In this document: piece by piece, positions 28,101 to 35,146 of the stretch
How the letters are laid out: each line of letters begins with the position of its first letter
Position numbering within the stretch: the first letter of the stretch is position 1
Source: Gammaproteobacteria bacterium
Lineage (GTDB): Bacteria > Pseudomonadota > Gammaproteobacteria > Burkholderiales > Nitrosomonadaceae
DNA length: 40,150 nucleotides
Direction of reading: 5' to 3'
NCBI GenBank assembly: GCA_030431985.1
Contig: JAUIIB010000027.1
Location: forward strand, 1 to 40,150
Translations under genes and position numbers: made by a program
The notes under the pieces: model-generated
Seen by the model: the letters and a program-made list of their open reading frames with translations, nothing else
Database searches by the model: none
Told to the model about the DNA's origin: nothing

Positions 28101-28449
28101 CCGGAAAGAAACAGCAAATGGACCACATGAAATTGATACACTATCCATACCCTCTGGGATAACTTATTTTAATCCTAATGGTTTTTTCGCAAACCTAACA
28201 GCCACATATATGCGGCAAAAAATTAATCGTTTAAGCGCGAAGAATGAGGGGATAGAAAACTTCTTTCTTGTCGATGCATCACTAGGCTATCGTTTACCGA
28301 ATAGAACAGGCGTTTTTACTATCGAAGCTAAAAATATCTTTGACCAATCTTTTTTATTTCGAAACAGAAATTTTTCGGCAATAGAACCCACAAACACTTT
28401 TGCTGTACCGACGCGAACAATCTTTGCAAGATTTACAATAAATTTTTGA
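25123..28449 (+). CDS. FecR-TPR-outer-membrane beta-barrel protein, copy A
   Basis: A 1108-residue protein with a signal peptide (cleavage near T-V-F-A-A, residue 40). Residues about 45-215 are a FecR domain (I-V-S-V-Q-G-E-V-E-L, P-F-K-V-K-T-P-F-L-N-A-G-V-E-G-T-E-F); about 230-590 are some nine TPR-type repeats; about 620-1108 are alternating strands ending in Phe, typical of an outer-membrane barrel, with L-E-P-T-Q-V-A-G-F-N-Q. No TonB box or plug is seen. FecR domains sense or bind in the periplasm, so this may link a sensor and scaffold to a pore. It shares close similarity with copy B over the FecR-TPR half; from about 27340 the DNA turns AT-rich and diverges. Two small genes follow. No clear ribosome binding site precedes the ATG. 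Confidence 0.82.
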   Translation: MMNSADTAGAKHSTHQAVILTSVLLAFLSATTLTGTVFAADYCAIKAAQIVSVQGEVELRRIKNTTWQPARQNMHLCTGDMLRVRSHSRAAVRLNNDSLMRLDQRTTIAIPETGNENITSLIELIQGAIHILTRTPKPFKVKTPFLNAGVEGTEFFIHIESDRTRVVMFEGRLSAENKLGRVMLTDHEAAIAYRNQPPQKEIVVRPLDAVQWALYYPAIIGYQRNAHATGTDALLRQTERLLSVGRTKDARHMIDRILIDDPYNSNAIALQSIIALVQNQKERALELAGQAVEYDALSVPAWLALAYAQQASFDIDTAYASVKQATELDPDNALIWARLAELQMSRGQLKLALEAAQQAVALNPSLAKTQTVLGFAYLLQIDTHEAQSIFQHAITLDQADPMPRLGMGLALIREGRLEEGRIEIEIAASLDPGNSLIRSYLGKAYFEEKRFSRAETQFELAKTRDPFDPTPWFYDAIQKQTQNRPVEALQDIQKSIALNDNRAVYRSKFLLDQDQAARGSSLARIYDNLGFEKRAIMETARSLSLDPSNHSAHRFLSDSYVSQPRHEAARVSELLQAQLLQPINVNPVQPRLAVADLNIITQTGPSSAGFNEFTPLMDRNRSQLVASGFGGSHTTFGNEVVFSKLYDRTSISLGQFHYQTKGFRTNNDQNHDILNAFIQHAITPSLNIQAEARSRWTDHGNLLLDFDRDSKDPRSSQNRFRRNFDEQAVRVGARYKPRANHNLLLSVQYVDRKSNNIDAVLSPNNSIRNFEITSRNKGFQAEFQYQINGNNFNILAGSGIYNINVDRHLEINNLSSNQVICCTEQDFHIDKKNGYIYSNLNFNSNLNVTLGFSYDVYDERNYSINRFNPKIGVQWNLFSNLRLRFAWTETVKTQLTTKQTLEPTQVAGFNQLFDDINGTRSSRIGIGLDTHYANKIFGGIELSHRDLRVPLHSIANSNIQPENQNEKLYRAYFYSVLNRNWIVKNEIQYERFSRKETANGPHEIDTLSIPSGITYFNPNGFFANLTATYMRQKINRLSAKNEGIENFFLVDASLGYRLPNRTGVFTIEAKNIFDQSFLFRNRNFSAIEPTNTFAVPTRTIFARFTINF

Positions 28450-28468
28450 CATAAGGAGACAAATTATC

Positions 28469-28867
28469 ATGCTAGATATAAAAAATTTGATAACATGCGC
28501 TGTGGCCCTTTTATTCTGTATTGCTTCAATTGGTTGTACATACAAGAATGGCGATGATACTGAAGGTGGAGAACCGGTTAAAACGGGAGAATTATCTGCT
28601 GAAATTATTGAAAAAATCAAGGGACAAACTGGTATAGAAATCGCCTTTCTGGCTGTTCATGATATTGTAACGGGTGAGCCTAGACTTTTACTTCGAAATG
28701 ATGATAGCTATAAAACGCTTGACGAGAAAGAGAAAAAGAGGTTTTTATCAGAACCATACGAAATCATAAATACATCCAAGGCAACGATAACGACTGTTAA
28801 AAAGAATCCGTGGTGCCAAGTCATAGTAATTGATGGGTCAATCGAAGTTATTTGTAGCAAAATCTAG
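28469..28867 (+). CDS. Small lipoprotein with Cys-x12-Cys module
   Basis: A 132-residue predicted lipoprotein, 19 bases after barrel copy A and preceded by AAGGAGA. The signal segment ends in A-S-I-G with Cys23 as the lipidation site. The mature part is one module: V-H-D-I-V-T-G-E-P, then a charged region, then Cys-x12-Cys followed by S-K-I at the C-terminus. The same module occurs twice in the next gene. Base composition is AT-rich like the barrel half of copy A. I recognise no known family; the two cysteines probably form a disulfide in the periplasm or outside. Confidence 0.7.
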   Translation: MLDIKNLITCAVALLFCIASIGCTYKNGDDTEGGEPVKTGELSAEIIEKIKGQTGIEIAFLAVHDIVTGEPRLLLRNDDSYKTLDEKEKKRFLSEPYEIINTSKATITTVKKNPWCQVIVIDGSIEVICSKI

Positions 28868-28951
28868 TAGTCAATTTAATCTATATTACTATTAATTATG
28901 AGCTAAAGTAATTTTAAGGCTTTTTTAGAAAAAGGAGAGGCAATAATGACA

Positions 28952-28979
28952 TTCACAGTTCACAGTTCACAGTTCACAG
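28952..28979 (+). repeat. Heptanucleotide tract (TTCACAG)4 inside a start region
   Basis: Four perfect tandem copies of TTCACAG begin three bases after ATG 28946-28948, which has a strong AAGGAGAGG site. With four copies the frame hits TAG after 12 codons. With three copies it would read on as M-T-F-T-V-H-S-S-Q-F-R, then a hydrophobic stretch ending A-F-A, directly into the frame at 29082. Since the unit length is not a multiple of three, slippage would switch the gene on or off. As read, the state is off. Confidence 0.75.
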
Positions 28980-29081
28980 TTTAGAAATTTAATTTTTTCG
29001 GTAATACTGCTGGGATTTATTGGAAATGCTTTTGCAGAAAAGTCAAATGAAACAATCTCAGATTCGGCTATACAAGAACTC

Positions 29082-29672
29082 ATGTACTCAGGTGGAATAG
29101 AGGAAGCTCTTTCAGTGGCGGTTATTGATGCAAAAACCGGTCGCATTGATACTTTTCTACGCGACGATTTGGATTACACCATCAAAAATTATGACAAATC
29201 AAATGATTTGGAAGAATCGATACCTATTTCAAAAATTAAGCACACCAAGACTATTTCAGTAAATAGATTTGAAATTATACAATCGGTTGAAAATAAAGAG
29301 GTTGTTCGTTCCTGCCAGCTCATTCATATTAACGATACAAGCAAAGCCATTTGTAAATTACCCAACGGAGCTACCCCATCACCAAATTCAACAATAGCTG
29401 ATATACCCAATGAAACTATTCAAGATCTTAAATCTAAAGGAAACATAAATGTTTCATCGGTTATGGTTGTCGATGCAAAAACCGGAGAACAAAAATTGTT
29501 TAAACACCCATCTTACCAAGCTATAGATCTAGATGAACTGGCTGACTTGGATGCCAAAATTAGATTAAAAAATAAAAGTACCGTTTATTCTATGACTCAT
29601 TTCAGAATAAACCCGAAATGCGTATGGGTTAATGGGAATGGCAGCGAAGTGCTAATTTGCAGTAAAATATAA
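29082..29672 (+). CDS. Secreted two-module Cys-pair protein, currently out of frame with its signal peptide
   Basis: The open frame begins at an internal ATG (29082), but the in-frame sequence upstream from 28980 encodes a signal-peptide-like segment (hydrophobic core, then G-N-A-F-A) with no start codon of its own. The likely true start is ATG 28946, separated by one net frame error in the heptamer tract; the full product would span 28946-29672. The protein has two copies of a roughly 90-residue module: V-I-D-A-K-T-G..Cys-x12-Cys and V-V-D-A-K-T-G..Cys-x12-Cys, the second ending I-C-S-K-I like the preceding lipoprotein. AT-rich. Family unknown. If expressed from 29082 it would stay in the cytoplasm. 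Confidence 0.6.
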   Translation: MYSGGIEEALSVAVIDAKTGRIDTFLRDDLDYTIKNYDKSNDLEESIPISKIKHTKTISVNRFEIIQSVENKEVVRSCQLIHINDTSKAICKLPNGATPSPNSTIADIPNETIQDLKSKGNINVSSVMVVDAKTGEQKLFKHPSYQAIDLDELADLDAKIRLKNKSTVYSMTHFRINPKCVWVNGNGSEVLICSKI

Positions 29673-29791
29673 TACTGCTGGTGAGCAGCTTGCAGATAAT
29701 CTGTTTGATGCAATACCCGACAACATAGCAACTCCAGGCTACCTAACCGAATAATACACCCACGAGCGCATTTTATTTTCTATCCGTGTCG

Positions 29792-29833
29792 CTTTCTGCA
29801 TCAGCCCAAAATTTGTGCAACTGACGCAGAAAG
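29792..29833. terminator. Hairpin between convergent operons
   Basis: CTTTCTGCATCAG and CTGACGCAGAAAG pair at 12 of 13 positions around a 16-base loop. It lies between the end of the Cys-module gene and the end of the convergent vapC-like gene, so it may stop transcription from either side. No T run follows. Confidence 0.4.
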
Positions 29834-29859
29834 TGGCTACAGGTTAAATTTTGATTGAC

Positions 29860-30270
29860 TCAACAGCCGACAAAAGGGTTCCGAATCATCAGCTGACCGT
29901 CTATTAACTGACCATCCTGAAGGTCTTCTGAGTAAAGCACGGTGCAGTCAGTTAGTAGGGCCGCTGCGACAATCATGGCATCGTAGATCGACAATCCATA
30001 AAGTGCTGCAACCTGAAGCCCACGATCATGTACAGTTACAGTAATCGGTTCCACCGAACATATTATTCGTATTTGTGAGAGAATTTCCTGAATTTCTACA
30101 AAGGGCATTTTTAACTTTCTCCTTGATACACTTGCGAATTCATTAAGCACCTGAACACTAACTGTGCAACCGTCCACAATCGTATTTTCTGCCAGCACAG
30201 CCTTTGTCTCATTTGCGGACAACAGATACAGCAGAACATTTGTATCAAGAAAGGCTTTATCCTCTTTCAT
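29860..30270 (-). CDS. vapC: PIN-domain toxin (VapC-like)
   Basis: A 136-residue PIN nuclease. The four acidic positions are visible: F-L-D-T-N-V-L-L-Y, V-L-N-E-F-A-S-V, S-I-Y-D-A-M-I-V and S-E-D-L. VapC-type toxins are Mg-dependent RNases. Start placed at ATG 30270, overlapping the antitoxin gene by 14 bases; GTG at 30282 is an alternative. The domain looks intact. Confidence 0.88.
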   Translation of the reverse strand: MKEDKAFLDTNVLLYLLSANETKAVLAENTIVDGCTVSVQVLNEFASVSRRKLKMPFVEIQEILSQIRIICSVEPITVTVHDRGLQVAALYGLSIYDAMIVAAALLTDCTVLYSEDLQDGQLIDGQLMIRNPFVGC

Positions 30271-30490
30271 GTGCTTCAACACGATTAAATTTAAAATCCT
30301 TCGGTAACCGTCCGCGATATTTTCTCAAGCGCGCAAGAATTTCACGTGCTTCCGGAATTTTCCTTATTTCAAACTCACGGGAACCCTCCACGAGTATTTC
30401 AATATTGTCACCTTCCTTGAGATTAAGTACTTCAACCACTGAAGCTGGCAATCTGACCGCTAGACTATTTCCCCATTTTGAAACTTGCAT
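30257..30490 (-). CDS. AbrB/MazE-type antitoxin of the PIN toxin
   Basis: A 77-residue protein beginning M-Q-V-S-K-W-G-N-S-L-A-V-R-L-P, the hallmark of the swapped-hairpin AbrB DNA-binding fold, followed by L-K-E-G-D and a basic C-terminal part that would bind the toxin. It overlaps the toxin gene and probably represses the pair through the palindrome just upstream. Confidence 0.88.
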   Translation of the reverse strand: MQVSKWGNSLAVRLPASVVEVLNLKEGDNIEILVEGSREFEIRKIPEAREILARLRKYRGRLPKDFKFNRVEAHERG

Positions 30491-30509
30491 TTGTCAATTC
30501 CCGTATTAT

Positions 30510-30536
30510 AGATATACAAAATGCAATAGTATATCT
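30510..30536. promoter_or_regulatory. Operator-like palindrome of the VapBC-type operon
   Basis: AGATATAC (30510-30517) and GTATATCT (30529-30536) form a perfect 8-base inverted repeat 20-46 bases upstream of the antitoxin ATG. AbrB-type antitoxins autorepress through such sites. Confidence 0.5.
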
Positions 30537-30671
30537 TAATATCCCAAACCACAACTCTATTTCGCTAATCATTCTCTAGCCTGGATATTGCACCAGTTGC
30601 AGGAATTTTAATGCCGAAGAGGTAAAATGTACTTTTTATTTATTTGCGAAAAACCAATAACTTCAGGTTAA

Positions 30672-30808
30672 GGCGCCTCTAAAAATCCAGAGTTCACCCA
30701 GATACAAGGCGTTGGAGAAATTTTACAGCGCTGCATAATGTTTAATATGTAAGCAAGTAACTTTTCCTGCAACGCAATGGTTAGAGTGGAATCTGGATTT
30801 TTAGAAAA
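30672..30808. repeat. MITE-like inverted-repeat element
   Basis: Perfect 14-base terminal inverted repeats TCTAAAAATCCAGA (30678-30691) and TCTGGATTTTTAGA (30792-30805) bound a non-coding stretch of about 130 bases. Inside, a second pair of imperfect arms (GCGTTGGAG-type and its complement CTGCAACGC) makes the whole element nearly palindromic. This is the form of a miniature inverted-repeat element. No target duplication is obvious. It abuts the stop of the gene at 30809. The remainder of 30537-30671 holds nothing I recognise. Confidence 0.6.
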
Positions 30809-31564
30809 TCAAGCTACTGCTACACCCAGATAACTATGATCAAGCACCCCGACGAAATCATTAGCCCAGAATAAATCAATGACTTCCGCCGCTTCCTCGG
30901 TCACTAGGTCAAACAATTGCTGATCCGTCCATTCCGTCGATGTTGAATTATCCTCCAGCGCCTCGACAAGCAGCGCTTGAAACCCATCGAGATTATTGGC
31001 TTTGGGAAATGCCTCAATCTGATTGAGCTCCGATGCATCAAGCACGGAAAACATGTTGATCAACGAACCGTAAAACAGTGATTCGATATTTTCATCCGTA
31101 GCCGGTACGTCATTCAGATGACTAACGCCTAATTCTTCAGCATCATAAATGCCGTCATTGGGTTGAATATGGCTGTAAATTGGACCAAATGTAAAATCGT
31201 AGGTCAACGGCTCGTTCAACAGCGGCCGAACGGCTTCACTCAGCACGTTATTCGATAAAACACCGGAATTCTCGTTAAACGCAACCAGATTCTCCAGGTC
31301 GCCCAGATCAAAATTAATCAGCAGACTCGTATAATCGAGTTCTACATGATTGAATCCGGCAGACGTAAAATAGTGTGCAATCGTATCCGTCGAAACCTGC
31401 GTGATTTCATTCAGCATCGCATTGGTAATACCATTCTGGCGTGCCGCAGTAAAAATCACTTCCGGGCGATCAAGGTGCTCGACAATTAAATCCAGCGCTT
31501 GCTGAACGCTAACACCGAGTTTATCTAAATGCGCTTCTGCAGTTATGAACGATTTTGTCGACAT
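30809..31564 (-). CDS. Acidic orphan protein divergent from barrel copy B
   Basis: A 251-residue, strongly acidic protein without signal peptide or membrane segment; AAAGGA precedes the ATG. Residues 8-75 form a helical unit (H-L-D-K-L-G-V-S-V-Q-Q-A-L-D, I-F-T-A-A-R-Q-N-G-I-T-N-A-M-L-N-E-I). The remainder has many Asp/Asn and short hydrophobic segments, ending in a hydrophobic tail G-V-A-V-A. This make-up would suit a type I or otherwise non-Sec secreted protein, but no RTX repeats are present. It is transcribed divergently from barrel copy B, and a CRP-like site lies between them. Family not recognised. Confidence 0.65.
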   Translation of the reverse strand: MSTKSFITAEAHLDKLGVSVQQALDLIVEHLDRPEVIFTAARQNGITNAMLNEITQVSTDTIAHYFTSAGFNHVELDYTSLLINFDLGDLENLVAFNENSGVLSNNVLSEAVRPLLNEPLTYDFTFGPIYSHIQPNDGIYDAEELGVSHLNDVPATDENIESLFYGSLINMFSVLDASELNQIEAFPKANNLDGFQALLVEALEDNSTSTEWTDQQLFDLVTEEAAEVIDLFWANDFVGVLDHSYLGVAVA

Positions 31565-31658
31565 AAAAAATCCTTTGCTTAGGTTTGTTATTTGTTCACA
31601 AATACCGAGAAAATAAATAGGGTATATGAACCCTGAGCTTTGATATGTTCCTTACATA

Positions 31659-31695
31659 ATAAACCATACCCGACAGCAATGTGTGGTTTATCACT
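31659..31695. promoter_or_regulatory. CRP-like site and overlapping inverted repeat upstream of copy B
   Basis: TGTGT-N6-TCACT at 31680-31695 matches 8 of 10 core CRP positions. It overlaps the right arm of an 8-base inverted repeat ATAAACCA (31659-31666) / TGGTTTAT (31684-31691). It sits in the 282-base divergent region between the acidic orphan gene and barrel copy B, about 150 bases from the latter's start. Confidence 0.4.
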
Positions 31696-31846
31696 ACGAA
31701 TTGACCGGATTTAAGTTAAATTATTCATCTTAACGTTATTGCTGCGCTTTTTTATTGTTAAATCAGCAATCATTGGTAATAATCAAACCGATGATTTAAT
31801 TTATACAAACTCGTTTGATGAATACGGAACCACAACCGGCTATTTT

Positions 31847-34800
31847 ATGGCCTACAATCTGAGGCGTAAACTGACAACAGTTACAACCCTCACCGGCACG
31901 CTGGTATTGCTATTAGCGCACATCACCTTTGGCCGCGCTTCCTATGCTTCTGGCGAATGCAGCGATACGATAGCGCGGGTTGTTTCGGTACAGGGCACGG
32001 TTGAATTGCAGCGGACACAAGAAACAGGGTGGCAATCCGTTGAAATTGAAACTCAAGTTTGTGCCGGTGACCGGATACGGGTCCGACATCACAGCCGAGC
32101 GGCATTGCGGCTAGTCAACGACAGCATGCTGCGGCTAGATCAAAAAACCACTGTTACTTTCCCGGCTTCCCAAGAAAATCAGTCGCTTTCGATCATGGAT
32201 TTGATTAACGGTGCAATCCATATCATTACCCGCACGCCAAGGCCTTTTAAGGTCAATACCCCTTTCATGAATGCTGGTGTCGAGGGTACGGAATTTTATG
32301 TGCGTGTTGATCAGCACAACACTGAGATCGTTGTTTACGAAGGCCGTGTAACTGCGACAAATCAATATGGCCGGATTATGCTTGCAGACCTTGAAAAAGC
32401 GGTTGCGGTCAAAAATCAGCCGCCTCGAAAAACCATCATTATCAATCCAATCAATGCGGTTCAATGGACTTTGCATTACCCGATGATTATTGAATACTGG
32501 CTTGCTGACAACAGTAACAAATCCAGCATCGCTCACGGAATTGCAAAATCCGCCCGCCTGTTAGCTGTCGGCAGTATTAATGAAGCTCAAGCAGCCATTG
32601 CCAAAGTTCTGGAAACCGAGCCGGACAACAGTGATGCCTATGCACTACAGGCAATCATCGCGCTTAATCTCAACAATACGGCAACCGCGTCTGAATTGGC
32701 AAAACTCGCCCTTGAATTAGATCAGGCTTCAGCAGCCGCAAAACTCGCGTATTCTTATGTGCAGCAGGCGCATTTTGAAATCGAAGAGGCACTTGCCACG
32801 ATGCTGGAGGCCATTACACTTGACTCAAACAACGTACTACTAAAGGCGCGACTCGCTGAACTCCAAATGTCTGACAATCAACTGGATGAAGCACTGGAAA
32901 CCGCCAAGGTAGCCGTCCGTCAGAATCCGGCGATTCCCAGGACACAGACTATTCTTGGGTTTGCATACCTAACAAAAATGAAAATCAGTAAAGCCAAAGC
33001 GGCTTTCACAGAAGCAATAAAACTAGATCAATCCGACCCCATGCCAAGGTTGGGCCTCGGACTCGCATTAATCCGCAAAGGCCATCTTGAAACCGGTCGA
33101 ATCGAACTGGAAATTGCGGCAAGCCTTGATCCTGCCAGTTCCTTGATACGCAGCTACCTGGGTAAAGCGTATTTTGAAGAGCGCCGCTATACACTGTCCG
33201 ACCAGCAGTTTGGAATGGCTAAAACGCGCGACCCGAACGATCCAACGCCCTGGCTTTACGATGCCATTCAAAAACAAACACAGAATCAACCGATTGAGGC
33301 ACTGCGCAGTATCCAAAAATCAATTGATTTAAACGATAATCGGGCGGTATACCGTTCCCGCCTTTTGCTTGATCAGGATGAAGCTGCCCGCGGCTCCAGC
33401 CTGTCGCGCATTTATGACAACCTGGGTTTCGAGAAGCGCGCCATTATGCAAACGGCGCAATCCCTGAGTCTCGATCCTTCCAATCATTCCGCGCATCGTT
33501 TCCTGTCTGACATTTACGTGAATATTCCTCGTCATGAAATTGCACGCGTCAGTGAGCTGCTACAGGCGCAGCTCATGCAACCCATCAACACAAACCCGGT
33601 ACAGCCAAATCTCGCCGTTGCAGATTTAAACATCATCACCAATACCGGACCCACCGTAGTTGGATTTAATGAATTTGCACCATTGATGGAACGGGAACGT
33701 CCGCAATTTGTGGCTTCAGGCATAGTGGGCAGCCACAGTACTTTTGGAAACGAAATCGTATTTTCCCAGTTGCACGATAAAACCTCGATCAGTCTCGGGC
33801 AATTCCACTATCAAAGCAATGGGTTCCGTCCTAACAACTCGCAGAATCACGATGTTCTGAATGCGTTTATTCAACATGCTTTCACACCAGAGTTCAATGT
33901 TCAGGCAGAGGTGCGTACCCGCGACACGGAACACGGCGATTTATTATTGGATTTCAATCCCAAAGTGTTTAATCCCGGCTTTAGCCGAAAGATCCAGGAA
34001 GATGTCGCACGCATTGGTACGAAGTACGAATTGACCGCCGATCAGGATTTAATCGTATCCGGTAAATACATTAACCGCTCCGAGCATTTAAATTCAAGTC
34101 GATTAGACAATGAAGGCTTTCAATTTGAAGCACAGCATCTTTGGCGTCATGAAAATTTAAATACCGTTTTGGGTGGAGGCGTCTATGAGTTTGATCAGGT
34201 TTTCGAAACGGCAAATAATAATCGATCATCTGGGCAGTTGAATCGGGAAAATATTTATATCTATACAAACCTGAATTATTTTCGGAATCTGGATCTTACG
34301 CTTGGCGTCAGTTACGATGCATTCAGTTATACGATTGATAATTTGAAAAAAGATGTCGTCAATCCAAAATTCGGCCTGCAGTGGAATATTGTTAAGAATT
34401 TGAGATTGCGCGGCGCTTATTTTGAAACATCGAAATCCCACTTAATCGCCCAACAAACACTTGAACCGACACAAATCGCCGGATTTAACCAATTCTTTGA
34501 TGACATTAACGGCTCGATAACACAACGTATGGGCATAGGTCTGGACTATCACTACTCGCATGTTCTCTATGGTGGCGTAGAAGCATCTAAACGTATTGTT
34601 CGTGTTCCACAACTGTTATTATTCGTCGACCCGTTCTTTCAGAAACAACGCGAACAACTCTACCGCTCTTACCTCTACTGGACACCACACAAATATTGGG
34701 CCGTCAAGGGAGAATTTAAATTCGAACAATTTAAACGCAACCCGACAGATCCCAGTTTACTCGCCGAAGAACCTACACGCATCAGAACGTTCAATGTACC

Positions 34801-35131
34801 GGTCAGCGTAGAATATTTCCATCCATCGGGCTTTTTCTCAGGGCTCACCGGTACATTCGTCAGGCAGAATTTGACACGCCTGAGCGATTTTGGGAATGAA
34901 AATCAACGCAGTCCCAGAGCAACACGATCTGGAATCGACAGCTTTTTTCTACTCGATGCATTTATCGGATTCCGGCTTCCCAATCGAAGGGGTATTATCA
35001 GTCTGGAAGGCAAAAATCTGCTTGATAGCGATTTTTATTTCAGAAATATCAATTTCTATCAATCAGAAGCCGTTGCGCCACGATTCATACCAGACAGAAC
35101 AATTTTCGCAAGACTAACGCTAAACTTTTAA
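31847..35131 (+). CDS. FecR-TPR-outer-membrane beta-barrel protein, copy B
   Basis: About 1094 residues with the same plan as copy A: signal peptide (cleavage near S-Y-A-S, residue 33), FecR domain (V-V-S-V-Q-G-T-V-E-L, P-F-K-V-N-T-P-F-M-N-A-G-V-E-G-T-E-F), TPR repeats, then a barrel ending in N-F. The middle (S-L-D-P-S-N-H-S-A-H-R-F-L-S-D, A-R-V-S-E-L-L-Q-A-Q-L) is nearly identical to copy A, while the barrel strands differ. Start chosen at ATG 31847, directly before the basic/hydrophobic signal; the frame reaches up to TTG 31739, but that extension would bury the signal peptide. Base composition is even throughout, unlike copy A. One small gene follows after 15 bases. Confidence 0.82.
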   Translation: MAYNLRRKLTTVTTLTGTLVLLLAHITFGRASYASGECSDTIARVVSVQGTVELQRTQETGWQSVEIETQVCAGDRIRVRHHSRAALRLVNDSMLRLDQKTTVTFPASQENQSLSIMDLINGAIHIITRTPRPFKVNTPFMNAGVEGTEFYVRVDQHNTEIVVYEGRVTATNQYGRIMLADLEKAVAVKNQPPRKTIIINPINAVQWTLHYPMIIEYWLADNSNKSSIAHGIAKSARLLAVGSINEAQAAIAKVLETEPDNSDAYALQAIIALNLNNTATASELAKLALELDQASAAAKLAYSYVQQAHFEIEEALATMLEAITLDSNNVLLKARLAELQMSDNQLDEALETAKVAVRQNPAIPRTQTILGFAYLTKMKISKAKAAFTEAIKLDQSDPMPRLGLGLALIRKGHLETGRIELEIAASLDPASSLIRSYLGKAYFEERRYTLSDQQFGMAKTRDPNDPTPWLYDAIQKQTQNQPIEALRSIQKSIDLNDNRAVYRSRLLLDQDEAARGSSLSRIYDNLGFEKRAIMQTAQSLSLDPSNHSAHRFLSDIYVNIPRHEIARVSELLQAQLMQPINTNPVQPNLAVADLNIITNTGPTVVGFNEFAPLMERERPQFVASGIVGSHSTFGNEIVFSQLHDKTSISLGQFHYQSNGFRPNNSQNHDVLNAFIQHAFTPEFNVQAEVRTRDTEHGDLLLDFNPKVFNPGFSRKIQEDVARIGTKYELTADQDLIVSGKYINRSEHLNSSRLDNEGFQFEAQHLWRHENLNTVLGGGVYEFDQVFETANNNRSSGQLNRENIYIYTNLNYFRNLDLTLGVSYDAFSYTIDNLKKDVVNPKFGLQWNIVKNLRLRGAYFETSKSHLIAQQTLEPTQIAGFNQFFDDINGSITQRMGIGLDYHYSHVLYGGVEASKRIVRVPQLLLFVDPFFQKQREQLYRSYLYWTPHKYWAVKGEFKFEQFKRNPTDPSLLAEEPTRIRTFNVPVSVEYFHPSGFFSGLTGTFVRQNLTRLSDFGNENQRSPRATRSGIDSFFLLDAFIGFRLPNRRGIISLEGKNLLDSDFYFRNINFYQSEAVAPRFIPDRTIFARLTLNF

Positions 35132-35146
35132 ACAGGAGAAAATACA

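Noticed and set aside
28952..28979. Could the TTCACAG repeats be a CRISPR fragment or binding-site array?
   Set aside because: Unit is 7 bases without spacers, so not CRISPR; its position right after a start codon fits a coding slippage tract better than an operator array.
25123..35131. TonB-dependent receptor call for the two barrel genes
   Set aside because: No plug domain or TonB box is visible; the FecR and TPR regions occupy the N-terminal half, so only an outer-membrane barrel is claimed.
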